Shown in pieces: positions 1-7,619 of a stretch of 37,070 nt of DNA (the first letter of the stretch is position 1; every line of letters begins with the position of its first letter). This DNA is from Euryarchaeota archaeon UBA24 (lineage in GTDB: Archaea > Halobacteriota > Halobacteria > Halobacteriales > Hikarchaeaceae), in NCBI GenBank assembly GCA_002503845.1, contig DASO01000011.1:1-37070 (forward strand), in the 5' to 3' direction. A program made the translations under genes and the position numbers. Below the pieces are notes generated by a model, which saw only the letters and a program-made list of their open reading frames with translations, did no database searches and had not been told where the DNA came from.

Positions 1-1
1 T

Positions 2-661
2 CCACCAGAAGACCTAGATACAAGTCACGGTAGAGTTCATCCGAAAGGAGATCCCGATGCAGGAATTGAAATAACAGACGTGTTCACTGCAGCTATTTAT
101 GAATCTGGATACTTCCTAAAACGGGGTGGAGAAATCATTGGAAAAGATACCTGGGTTATGGAGGCTGGAGACCCTAAACCCGGTAAACCAGGTCGTGTGA
201 ACTCGTTCTACTCTGAAGGGGCGATTGCGATACAATTGATGATTAATGAATTGACGGGGGAGGTAGTTATTTCAGACATGATAGCTATTTTTGATGTTGG
301 AAAAGCGATTAACCCAAAACTGGTAAACGAACAGATTATTGGGGCAATTAGTATGGGGATTGCGGGAGCGCTGTATGAAAAAGTAATTTACGACGAAAAA
401 TCAGGAAGAACCATCAATGCAAATTATTCGGATTATAAAATCCCAACGATTCATGAACATCCACTGAACATTGAAGTAATAGTGTTAGAAGAGCCCGTGA
501 AGGATGGGCCATATGGGGCAAAAGGTATCGGAGAAGTTCCCATAGTAGCAATTGCCCCAGCAATTGCAAATGCTATTCATGACGCGATAGGTAATAGGAT
601 TAGAACTATCCCAATGACACCAGAAGATATATGGAAATCTATGAGATCAAATGGGCAATAA
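2..661 (+). CDS. Molybdenum hydroxylase large subunit (xanthine dehydrogenase/aldehyde oxidase family), C-terminal part
   Basis: The reading frame is open from base 2, so the gene begins upstream of the window and only its last 219 codons are seen. They match the C-terminal molybdopterin-binding domain of the xanthine dehydrogenase/aldehyde oxidase family: a segment on cofactor-bound 'DVGKAINPKLVNEQI', then 'GPYGAKGIGE'. The Glu at 533-535 is the position that acts as catalytic base in this family, so this copy looks active. The family hydroxylates heteroaromatic rings or aldehydes using water, passing electrons through [2Fe-2S] and FAD subunits that are not visible here. The CoA-transferase gene follows after 14 nt, which suggests co-transcription. 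The substrate cannot be assigned from this part. Confidence 0.9.
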   Translation, partial: PPEDLDTSHGRVHPKGDPDAGIEITDVFTAAIYESGYFLKRGGEIIGKDTWVMEAGDPKPGKPGRVNSFYSEGAIAIQLMINELTGEVVISDMIAIFDVGKAINPKLVNEQIIGAISMGIAGALYEKVIYDEKSGRTINANYSDYKIPTIHEHPLNIEVIVLEEPVKDGPYGAKGIGEVPIVAIAPAIANAIHDAIGNRIRTIPMTPEDIWKSMRSNGQ

Positions 662-675
662 AGAGATGATAAAAA

Positions 676-1887
676 ATGAAACCACTTGAAAATATCCGAG
701 TTATAAGTTTAGGACAATACATGAGTGCCCCATATTGCACCATGCTGCTAGCAGATATGGGAGCAGAAGTGATTAAAGTTGAAAGGCCAGGGAAAGGAGA
801 TCCAAGAAGGGGAATAGCCCCATATCCGGATACTGAAAAAGAGAATCCAATGGGCGGGGGGTTCATGGCATATAATCGGAATAAGAAAAGTATAGTGATT
901 GATCTTCGAGCCGAAGAAGGAAAGGAGATATACAGAAGTCTCGTTGAGAAATCAGACGTGGTAGTAGAGAATATGCGACCGGGGGCAACGGATCGTCTTG
1001 GGATAGGATATGAGGATCTCAAACAAATTAATCCAGCTGTGGTTTATTCAGCCATATCAGGATTTGGTCAATTAGAAGGATATAGGGGGCCTAACACAGA
1101 GCGACCAACGTTTGACATAGTAGTAGAAGCCATGAGTGGAATAATGGCACAGGTGGGATTTGAAGATAGGGCCCCTCAGTGGACAGTATATGGATTGGCA
1201 GATTTATATTCGGGTTTGGTAGCAGCATATAGTATCATGTTGGCTTTGTTCATGCGAGAAAAAACAGGAGAGGGACAATTTGTGGATACTGCGATGTATG
1301 ACTGCATGCTATCATTAAATGAGCGAATGGTCATGTTGCATTCATTCACAGGGGAAATGCAACCGAGAGGAAAGTTAAGACATCAAGGGCCAAGGGCAGC
1401 ATTTCAAACATCTGATGGGTATGTCGCAGTGAATGTTCCCGACAATATCATATGGGGAAGATTATGCAAAGTTATAGGAAGGGAAGATTTGATCGAGGAT
1501 GACAGGACGATAAATGGCCCACAAAGAGCCAAAAATGACTCACTAGTTCGGGAAGCTATGGAAACGTGGTTATCAGATAAAGAGCGAGATTCGGTGGTTA
1601 ATTTGTTGAATGAAAGTGGAGTTCCTGCAGGTCCCGTTCAGAGGGCTTCAGATATATTTGAAGACCCACAGGTCGAGGCCAGAAAAATGTTGGTAGACAT
1701 AGTTGACCCAGACTACGGCACCTATACGTTTGCTCGAACGCCAATGCGACTTTCTGGAGTTGATGAGATTGATAAAAATCCCGCTCCCAGACTAGGAGAG
1801 CATACAGTGGAATTGCTTCGGGAGATAGTGGGGATGGAAGAAGGAAAGATAGAGAAGTTAATAGAAGATGGAGTAATAGGTGGATAA
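676..1887 (+). CDS. Class III (CaiB/BaiF) acyl-CoA transferase
   Basis: This 403-residue protein has the length and layout of formyl-CoA/carnitine-CoA transferases. The N-terminus 'RVISLGQYMSAPYCTMLLAD' followed by 'GAEVIKVERPGKGDPRR' is the family's CoA-binding start, and Asp176 in 'GLADLYSG' is at the place of the catalytic aspartate that forms the acyl-enzyme anhydride. The family moves CoA between organic acids without ATP, so its role here is probably to activate the acid being degraded. It lies 14 nt after the molybdenum hydroxylase fragment, and its stop codon is directly followed by the next gene's start. Which acids are exchanged is not known. Confidence 0.92.
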   Translation: MKPLENIRVISLGQYMSAPYCTMLLADMGAEVIKVERPGKGDPRRGIAPYPDTEKENPMGGGFMAYNRNKKSIVIDLRAEEGKEIYRSLVEKSDVVVENMRPGATDRLGIGYEDLKQINPAVVYSAISGFGQLEGYRGPNTERPTFDIVVEAMSGIMAQVGFEDRAPQWTVYGLADLYSGLVAAYSIMLALFMREKTGEGQFVDTAMYDCMLSLNERMVMLHSFTGEMQPRGKLRHQGPRAAFQTSDGYVAVNVPDNIIWGRLCKVIGREDLIEDDRTINGPQRAKNDSLVREAMETWLSDKERDSVVNLLNESGVPAGPVQRASDIFEDPQVEARKMLVDIVDPDYGTYTFARTPMRLSGVDEIDKNPAPRLGEHTVELLREIVGMEEGKIEKLIEDGVIGG

Positions 1888-1888
1888 T

Positions 1889-2422
1889 ATGGCACGAGTG
1901 GATCTTAAAAATCAAAAGGATTTACCAGAAGAATACCAGTATCTAATGGGAAAAGACGCATTGGGAGAACGAAATATATTTCGTGCAATGGGGAACAATC
2001 CTCCAATTCTAAAATCATATATGTTGTATGGAACTACACTATGGAAAGAATGTGGATTGTCGCCAAAGGATAGAGAATTGGTAATACTTGCAATAGCACG
2101 GGAACTGAATTCAGAATATGAGTGGCAGCAACATTATGATATTGGTCAAAAGGCAGGGGTGAGTATTGAAGAAATGAGAATTATTGGAGAAAATAAGTTG
2201 GAATTACTAGATGAAAAAATTAGTGTGGCATTGGAATATGCACAAGCGTTTGTTAAAGGAAAGGTAACAGGTGAAATTCACCAGAAATTGAGAGAGAACT
2301 ATGATGATAGAGAGATAGTTGGGATTGCTATGTTATCAAGTCATTATTTGGCTACCGCCGAGATATTATTTGGACTGGAAGTACCATTAGAAGACGAATT
2401 TGTAGGATGGAATCCAGAGTAG
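1889..2422 (+). CDS. Carboxymuconolactone decarboxylase-like (AhpD-fold) protein
   Basis: A 177-residue all-alpha protein with the pattern 'LSPKDRELVILAIARELN' followed by 'YEWQQHYDIGQKAGVS', typical of the carboxymuconolactone decarboxylase (CMD) family. The peroxidatic CxxC of AhpD is absent and is replaced by the YEWxxH version, so a lactone decarboxylase or another non-redox role is more likely than peroxidase activity. I start it at ATG 1889, one base after the CoA-transferase stop, with GGTG six bases upstream as a weak ribosome-binding site. An in-frame GTG at 1880 would overlap that gene. Its place after the CoA-transferase suggests a step in the same catabolic route. The gene converges with the cyclase-family gene 10 bp away. 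Confidence 0.85.
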   Translation: MARVDLKNQKDLPEEYQYLMGKDALGERNIFRAMGNNPPILKSYMLYGTTLWKECGLSPKDRELVILAIARELNSEYEWQQHYDIGQKAGVSIEEMRIIGENKLELLDEKISVALEYAQAFVKGKVTGEIHQKLRENYDDREIVGIAMLSSHYLATAEILFGLEVPLEDEFVGWNPE

Positions 2423-2432
2423 AAAAGCTCGA

Positions 2433-3188
2433 CTACCCCATTCCAGGCCAAGCGACAATTCTGCAGGGGCTAGACTCTACATCAATCATGCGCCATGGGA
2501 AACATCCAAGTAAAACACGTTGGTTCAATAACTGTTCAATATCCCCACCTATATTTTCGGCGTGGATCATGCCAGATGGGAATAGTTTGTTGTGCATGAT
2601 GTGATAGGTTTCTTCAGGAAACAAGGCATCCAAATCACCTAGTTTCTTTTCTGCCAATCGTGCGATATCGGGACGGTGTTTTCTGATTGCCCCGTTCATG
2701 GGGTGGTCCATACTTCCATTATCAATTGCCAACCACTTGAATTCCATTTCGAGACACCAATCTGCAAACTCTAAATCGGGTCCAGGATGTTTGAGGAAGT
2801 ATCGTTCTTCATCTCCATCGGGTTGGTTATATGCGAACTTATGATAACCAGTGTGTACAACTAGTGCATCTCCTTTTTTTATCTCTACGTCCTGTGCTAG
2901 TAGATCGTCTTTAGTATATACGGAAAAATCTTCAACTCGGTCGGATATATCAACAATCACTCCTTTAGTTACCAATTTATCTAGAGGTTCATCTCCTATT
3001 GCGATTCCATTGGTTACAAAATGTCTTTGTCCATCAAGATGGGTTCCACAGTGGTTAGGTATTTCTAACATCTGCGCGTTTACCTTATGGTCTTTGAGTC
3101 GTTTGATATAGTACGTTTTTGCATTAGGATATCCAGGCCAAGAGGGACAGTTGTCGTCCCAGGGTTGGGTGAGGTCATAAATCTGCAT
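2433..3188 (-). CDS. Cyclase-family metal-dependent hydrolase (kynurenine formamidase-like)
   Basis: A 251-residue protein beginning 'MQIYDLTQPWDDNCPSWPGY', the usual start of the Cyclase (PF04199) family. The metal-binding signature is visible as H46, H50, D52 and H56 in 'HCGTHLDGQRHF', close to the family consensus HxGTHxDxPxH with Gln-Arg in place of x-Pro. Members hydrolyse amides or lactones, for example N-formylkynurenine and isatin. With molybdenum hydroxylases on both sides, a ring-opening or amide-cleaving step in a heterocycle pathway is reasonable but is inference. It stands alone on the minus strand, converging with the CMD-family gene and divergent from the tRNA-Trp gene. Confidence 0.88.
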   Translation of the reverse strand: MQIYDLTQPWDDNCPSWPGYPNAKTYYIKRLKDHKVNAQMLEIPNHCGTHLDGQRHFVTNGIAIGDEPLDKLVTKGVIVDISDRVEDFSVYTKDDLLAQDVEIKKGDALVVHTGYHKFAYNQPDGDEERYFLKHPGPDLEFADWCLEMEFKWLAIDNGSMDHPMNGAIRKHRPDIARLAEKKLGDLDALFPEETYHIMHNKLFPSGMIHAENIGGDIEQLLNQRVLLGCFPWRMIDVESSPCRIVAWPGMG

Positions 3189-3249
3189 GATGATAGTGAA
3201 TAAGTGATAAAGAACAGAGATAAACTCTGTGAAACGGCATAGGTGATTT

Positions 3250-3257
3250 TTTATATA
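3250..3257 (+). promoter_or_regulatory. TATA box of the tRNA-Trp gene
   Basis: A T/A-only stretch, TTTATATA, is centred about 27 nt before the first tRNA base at 3280. That is the spacing expected for an archaeal box A promoter starting transcription at the mature 5' end. Confidence 0.6.
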
Positions 3258-3279
3258 GTGGGAAAAGTAAAAAACACGA

Positions 3280-3457
3280 GGGGTCGTGGCCTAGCCCGGA
3301 AAGGCGGCTGACTCCAGAGGAATACAATACCCAGTGACGAGAACCAGTGGACATTCTGAGTAGAAAATTGATCGTTTTCTATGATGACGACCCTCTGGAG
3401 AACTGAGGTAGTACCGGAGATATCAGCCGATCGGGGGTTCAAATCCCTCCGACCCCA
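3280..3457 (+). tRNA. tRNA-Trp (anticodon CCA) with a 104-nt intron
   Basis: The acceptor stem pairs GGGGTCG (3280-3286) with CGACCCC (3450-3456), and A73 is at 3457. The D stem is GCCT/AGGC, the anticodon stem GCTGA (3307-3311)/TCAGC (3423-3427), and the T stem GGGGG/CCCTC around TTCAAAT. Anticodon CCA is at 3314-3316. The intron lies between positions 37 (G3317) and 38 (A3422), the known haloarchaeal tRNA-Trp site. CCA is not encoded. The 3' end lies only 3 bp from the stop codon of the convergent iron-sulfur subunit gene. Confidence 0.96.
3318..3421 (+). ncRNA. tRNA-Trp intron carrying a box C/D 2'-O-methylation guide
   Basis: The intron contains two C-like boxes (GTGACGA at 3334-3340, ATGATGA at 3381-3387) and two CTGA D-type boxes (3356-3359, 3403-3406). 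The nine bases at 3392-3400 are the exact reverse complement of 3312-3320 across the anticodon. Counting five bases upstream of box D gives G3398, which pairs with C3314, that is C34. This matches the known archaeal arrangement where the intron guides Cm34. The upstream guide is placed by the same rule on U39 (A3351 opposite T3423), but that duplex has two mismatches and two G-U pairs over nine positions. Confidence 0.88.
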
Positions 3458-3460
3458 TAG

Positions 3461-3931
3461 CTAATTATCAGAAGAAGTGATTGCACTAGAAACAGCAGAT
3501 ATAATTTTTTCATACCCGGTGCATCGGCAAACATTTCCTTTAATTGCGGTTTTAATTTCGTCCCGGACAGGAGGGTTGGAAGGGGAAGAATCGAGATAAT
3601 CTACAGTTGCCATAATAAACCCGGGCGTGCAATAACCACATTGCAAAGCGAAATTATCTTTGAATGCTTGCTGCACTGGGTGGAGTTCTCCATTACTGGC
3701 TAGTCCTTCAATTGTGACGATGGAACGTCCATTTACTTTAGGTGCCATGAGCAAGCAAGATTTCACTGCGCTGCCATCAAGAAGAACAGAACAAACACCG
3801 CACCGACCAGAGTGACAACCAACTTTTACGCCTGTTAAATCAAATTGAGATCTAAGGATATCTCGAAGGGGTTGGTGTGGTGAAACTTCTGCCGAAACGG
3901 ATTTTCCATTTAGTTCAAAATCGATATTCAT
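3461..3931 (-). CDS. Molybdenum hydroxylase small subunit, two [2Fe-2S] clusters
   Basis: A 156-residue iron-sulfur subunit of the CoxS/xanthine dehydrogenase type. Cysteines 39, 44, 47 and 59 ('CHSGRCGVC' and 'KSC') form the plant-ferredoxin-type cluster. Cysteines 98, 101, 135 and 137 ('QCGYCTPG', 'CRCTGY') form the second cluster next to the molybdenum site. All eight ligands are present, so electron transfer from molybdopterin to FAD should be intact. The ATG overlaps the stop of the FAD subunit gene by four bases (ATGA), so it is the last gene of a large-medium-small operon on the minus strand. Confidence 0.96.
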   Translation of the reverse strand: MNIDFELNGKSVSAEVSPHQPLRDILRSQFDLTGVKVGCHSGRCGVCSVLLDGSAVKSCLLMAPKVNGRSIVTIEGLASNGELHPVQQAFKDNFALQCGYCTPGFIMATVDYLDSSPSNPPVRDEIKTAIKGNVCRCTGYEKIISAVSSAITSSDN

Positions 3932-4806
3932 AGAGATCCTCCTGCACGGTTGATGGATTTAATCAAAACCCGTTGACATAAAACACCTGCGAGATGTGTT
4001 TTATATTCCGCAGATCCAGACAAATCATCAAGTGGATCGATATCCTGAGAGACTGCCTCAGAGGCTTCGGAGATAGAATCCATAGAGATATCAGAATCAA
4101 CTAGGGATTGTTCTACACTGGGTGATCGAACCGCCGTATCTCCAACAGCTGCCAAAGCTAATCTAACATCAGAAATAATACCGAGATTATCATCGAGAAC
4201 GACCTGTGCGGCTACGCCAACAGTTGGCCAACCACCTTCTACATTTGCTACTTTTTCATATGCCCCTCCATAAGGACCAACGGGTTGGTTAAAAGTGACC
4301 GAATGGATGAGTTCGTCGTGTGACAAATCTGACGTCATATACTCTTTATGGAAATCGGATAGGGGGACCGACCGGGTTGCATTGAGAGACTTCAGGACTA
4401 CATTTGCATCTAGACAAAGGAGAGGAGGAACTATGTCTAGAGAAGGGTCTGCATGTCCAAGTGCACCTCCTATTGTTCCTAGATTTCTAATTTGAGGATC
4501 CGCAATAACATGTAGAGAATCGGTTAATACAGGATAATGTTGAATCTCGGGAGAAGTCTCAAGTGAGGAATAGGTAGTTGCTGCTCCGACATGTACTACG
4601 TCATCTGTAGTAGATATGGTAGAAAGCTCAGAGATGCAGCTAATATCTACAAATGTTTCAGAGGATAAGAATCCCTGGCGTAAGAGTAACATGATCGATT
4701 GCCCCCCTGCAACTATTTTTGCAGAGTCCCCATGTTTGGCTAGTAGAGTTAGTGCAGAGGTCAGATCCAGAGGTAGGTGATAAGAAGGGGGAGAGGAAGA
4801 ATTCAT
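3928..4806 (-). CDS. Molybdenum hydroxylase medium subunit, FAD-binding
   Basis: A 292-residue FAD_binding_5 protein of the CoxM type. 'AGGQS' at residues 33-37 and 'TIGGALGHADPSLD' starting at 111 are the two FAD-contact motifs of the family (AGGQSL and TIGGxxAxADPA), here with Gly-His in the second. The C-terminal CO_deh_flav_C region runs from about residue 180. It takes electrons from the [2Fe-2S] subunit and passes them to an acceptor. Four-base overlaps with the genes on both sides indicate translational coupling and a 1:1:1 complex. Confidence 0.95.
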   Translation of the reverse strand: MNSSSPPSYHLPLDLTSALTLLAKHGDSAKIVAGGQSIMLLLRQGFLSSETFVDISCISELSTISTTDDVVHVGAATTYSSLETSPEIQHYPVLTDSLHVIADPQIRNLGTIGGALGHADPSLDIVPPLLCLDANVVLKSLNATRSVPLSDFHKEYMTSDLSHDELIHSVTFNQPVGPYGGAYEKVANVEGGWPTVGVAAQVVLDDNLGIISDVRLALAAVGDTAVRSPSVEQSLVDSDISMDSISEASEAVSQDIDPLDDLSGSAEYKTHLAGVLCQRVLIKSINRAGGSL

Positions 4807-7100
4807 GGAGAACCTCCTTTATTTTTTAGAAGTGCCATTGCGATGTGTTCTGATTCAACAGGTGCTTTGCTGAATCTGATTCCGGTTGCATCTCGAATGG
4901 CGTTGATGATAGCGGGTGCGATGGGTGGCATCGCAGGAGTCCCAATTCCTTTTGCCCCATATGGCCCGGACTCTTCGTTTGATTCGACAATTTCACAAAT
5001 GAGATTTTTGGGCATTTCCCAAGGGGAAATGACAGAATAATCGGCTAAGTTTGGGTTTAAAGGGATTCCACGATCGAGTTTAACCTCAGATCGAAGGGCA
5101 AATTCAATTCCTTGGGAGATTGCACCTTCTAATTGGCCTTCTACCATTTTGGGGTTAATCGCAAATCCAACATCTTGGGCGGCTACATACGAGAGTATGT
5201 CTACGTGTCCCGTTAATGCATCAACTTCGACTTCGGCAAAATGTGCCCCATACGCAGGTGGATTGAGTTCCGATTCGGCGAATCCAGTAGAAATTAAAGA
5301 TTCTTCGAAGAGATCCGAAAGGGGAATGTTATCAGATCCAAATGATACACAACTGTCAGCGATAGAAATTTCTGAATGCTGTTTTGGGTCATAGGGAGAA
5401 GGAAGAATGTCCGCGATAGCTGTAAGTAAATTTCTCCCTGCCTCCTGAACAGCTAAGCCAGTAATATAGGTACTTCGGGATGCGACAGAACCTAGATATG
5501 CATCTGCAGAATCAGTGTCTGCATAGTGACGTACGAGAATATTAGAAATATCAATTCCAGTTTCTTCACTTGCTATCTGCGTCATTACAGTATCAGTTCC
5601 CTGCCCGTGGTCTAATACCTCGACTTCAACTGTGAGAGATCCAGTGGGGGAGAGAATAAATTTAACTTCAGAAGAATCCATATCCACAGCCCCAAGTCCA
5701 GTGGTATGAGTTCCAGCTGCCATCCCCCATCCTCGTAATTTTTCAGGATCTTCGGAAGGACCGCTTTGGATTTTTTTGAAAGTTTCCAATCCCCGTTCTA
5801 CGCACTCTACCAAACCACAGCTTTCAATTGGTCTTCCAGTATTTGGGCGAGCATATCCCTCTTCAACAAAGTTGAGGAGGCGGAAGGCAATTGGGTCTAT
5901 GTTTGCCCTGCGTGCCATCTCATCCATGTGAGATTCGAGTGCATATCCTAATTGAGTAGAGCCAATACCGCGGAATTCTCCTGCTATGAGATTATTGGTA
6001 AAAGCAGATACCCCTTCAAATTCGTAGTGGGGTATTTTGTAGATTTCAAGGGGGCGACTGAGACCGTTTGACAAGACTATGTGTCCAACTCCATTTGGGT
6101 ATGCACCAGTATCGGCAACTAGGTCTATTTTAGCAGCAGTGATGATGCCTTCGGAAGTTATCCCCATTTTGATATTGTAAAAAGTTTGATGGCGATGGTC
6201 AGTTGCTGTGAACTCTTCTTCCCTGTCGAACCATAATTTTACAGGGACCCCACCAGCTTCACGGGAGAGTGTCGCTGCGACGGGTTCGAATGATAATTGG
6301 GGGACGGATCGGGCTCCAAAGCTAGAACTGATCACAGGGGGCATTACAACTCGAACCTGTTCATGGGGGATGCCCATTAAATCTGCAATTTCGTCTCGAG
6401 ATCTACTGGGAGCACCAAGAGTTTCTGTGAAAACGACGGTGTCACCATCCCATTCCGCAATGGTGCAATGTGTATCTAGGTTGCAAGGATTTACTCTTGG
6501 AGAAATATATTCATGTTCAAAAATGAAATCTGCTTCGAGGAACCCTTCTTCTACATCCCCGATACAAACGTAGTGATAGTCATCTATGTTTTGAACATAC
6601 TCACTGTTTTCAACTACGAATTCATGTCGGCCATGCTGACCAAAATTGGGATTATTAACGTCGTGGACTTTAGGAGACCCAGATTGAATTGCTCTTTTTG
6701 GATCATGAATAGAGGGGAGAGGCTCCAGAGTGGAGGTGATAGATTCTGCAGCTTTTATAGCCACTTCGTGGGTGGTTGCGGCTACTGCTGCAATGACATC
6801 TCCGTAATAGCGGACTCGATTGTCAAATTGGCCCAATAGCTGATCTCGAGTTACTATTGCCCTTACACCTTCCATTGATTCTGCAGCAGAGATATCTACC
6901 GACTGAATAATTGCGTGGGCATGTCGGGACCGGACTACAGCGGCATGGAGAATACCATCGGGCTGAATATCAGATCCATATTTTGCTTTTCCAGTTATTT
7001 TATCGTCCATATCAACTTTGACGACATTATGGCCGACCGATTCTAGAGAAGATCTCTTTTGTTTGTTAAGATCAGTGGAGGAAACAGTTTTTGTAGACAT
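4803..7100 (-). CDS. Molybdenum hydroxylase large subunit, with catalytic Glu replaced
   Basis: A full-length (765-residue) molybdopterin-binding subunit. The alpha/beta hammerhead domain covers about residues 30-145 and the molybdopterin domains follow ('LIAGEFRGIGSTQLGYALES', 'VLDHGQGTDTVMTQIASEETG', 'DVGFAINPKMVEGQLEGA'). The CO-dehydrogenase active-site loop AYRCSFR is absent, so it is not CoxL. Two key motifs deviate: the usual GGGFGGK/R loop reads 'SSSFGAR' (258-264), and the active-site GxGE reads 'GPYGAKGIGT', with Thr721 where the catalytic base Glu belongs. The ORF is otherwise intact and heads a three-subunit operon, so it is probably expressed. Either it uses another base, has another reaction, or has lost hydroxylase activity. 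Confidence 0.93.
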   Translation of the reverse strand: MSTKTVSSTDLNKQKRSSLESVGHNVVKVDMDDKITGKAKYGSDIQPDGILHAAVVRSRHAHAIIQSVDISAAESMEGVRAIVTRDQLLGQFDNRVRYYGDVIAAVAATTHEVAIKAAESITSTLEPLPSIHDPKRAIQSGSPKVHDVNNPNFGQHGRHEFVVENSEYVQNIDDYHYVCIGDVEEGFLEADFIFEHEYISPRVNPCNLDTHCTIAEWDGDTVVFTETLGAPSRSRDEIADLMGIPHEQVRVVMPPVISSSFGARSVPQLSFEPVAATLSREAGGVPVKLWFDREEEFTATDHRHQTFYNIKMGITSEGIITAAKIDLVADTGAYPNGVGHIVLSNGLSRPLEIYKIPHYEFEGVSAFTNNLIAGEFRGIGSTQLGYALESHMDEMARRANIDPIAFRLLNFVEEGYARPNTGRPIESCGLVECVERGLETFKKIQSGPSEDPEKLRGWGMAAGTHTTGLGAVDMDSSEVKFILSPTGSLTVEVEVLDHGQGTDTVMTQIASEETGIDISNILVRHYADTDSADAYLGSVASRSTYITGLAVQEAGRNLLTAIADILPSPYDPKQHSEISIADSCVSFGSDNIPLSDLFEESLISTGFAESELNPPAYGAHFAEVEVDALTGHVDILSYVAAQDVGFAINPKMVEGQLEGAISQGIEFALRSEVKLDRGIPLNPNLADYSVISPWEMPKNLICEIVESNEESGPYGAKGIGTPAMPPIAPAIINAIRDATGIRFSKAPVESEHIAMALLKNKGGSP

Positions 7101-7166
7101 TATTTTTTTGAAAAATCCATAGGAGGGGGCCTGAATTAATGGTTTGATGCTAAGATTTAGAAGAAA

Positions 7167-7553
7167 TTAAACCCGTTGGTTGAAAGCAATTACTTCAATT
7201 TCAATTTTAGCACCAGGTGCTATTTCATTTATCCCAACAGCGCTCCTGGCAGGATAAGGTGTAGAAAAAATTTCCCGGTATGCTTCATCGAAAGACGGTT
7301 TGTCTTGTAGATCTGTGAAAAAGACAGTATTTCGAACTACGTCGTTGAGGGTGCATCCTGCGGCATTAAGAACGTTTGAAACGTTTTTAAAAATTTGTCT
7401 AGTTTGTTCACCGACATCTTCACTTACTATTTCACGGGTTTTGGGATCCCTTCCAGTTTGGCCTGAAATGAAAATAAAATTCCCGGCCCTTATGGCTTGA
7501 GAGATGGGAGCAGAAGGTGTCACACCTTTCTGCGTGCTGATCTGTTCAATCAT
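7167..7553 (-). CDS. ridA: RidA/YjgF-family enamine/imine deaminase
   Basis: A 128-residue protein with the RidA layout: 'PISQAIRAGNFIFISGQTG', then 'GCTLNDVVRNTVFF', 'PARSAVG' carrying the conserved Arg that binds the substrate carboxylate, and the C-terminal 'KIEIEVIAF'. Family members hydrolyse reactive 2-aminoacrylate-type enamines to ketoacids and ammonium; catabolic clusters often use RidA-like proteins as 2-aminomuconate-type deaminases. I use ATG 7553; an in-frame TTG at 7562 would add three residues. A TATA box at 7591-7597 leaves a short leader. Its position beside the molybdenum hydroxylase operon (66 nt away) suggests a deamination step in the same pathway. Confidence 0.9.
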   Translation of the reverse strand: MIEQISTQKGVTPSAPISQAIRAGNFIFISGQTGRDPKTREIVSEDVGEQTRQIFKNVSNVLNAAGCTLNDVVRNTVFFTDLQDKPSFDEAYREIFSTPYPARSAVGINEIAPGAKIEIEVIAFNQRV

Positions 7554-7590
7554 ATAACACAAAAGGGAAACTGAAAATAAAGATCCTCCT

Positions 7591-7597
7591 ATATAAG
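7591..7597 (-). promoter_or_regulatory. TATA box for ridA
   Basis: On the minus strand the bases read CTTATAT. Transcription about 27 nt downstream would begin near 7567, some 14 nt before the ATG at 7553. Confidence 0.45.
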
Positions 7598-7605
7598 ATC
7601 TGAAG

Positions 7606-7612
7606 AAAAAAA
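7606..7612 (-). terminator. Poly-U terminator after the permease gene
   Basis: Seven consecutive T residues on the minus strand, inside a pyrimidine-rich stretch, lie just downstream of the permease stop at 7620. This is the simple oligo-U form of archaeal terminators. It directly precedes the ridA promoter. Confidence 0.45.
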
Positions 7613-7619
7613 GAAGAGA

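Noticed and set aside
3251..3442. Minus-strand 63-codon ORF covering the tRNA-Trp gene
   Set aside because: The sequence is explained fully by the tRNA and its guide-containing intron on the plus strand.
4803..7100. Carbon monoxide dehydrogenase large subunit (coxL)
   Set aside because: The CoxL-specific AYRCSFR active-site loop is absent, so only the wider xanthine dehydrogenase family is supported, despite a CoxG-like gene nearby.
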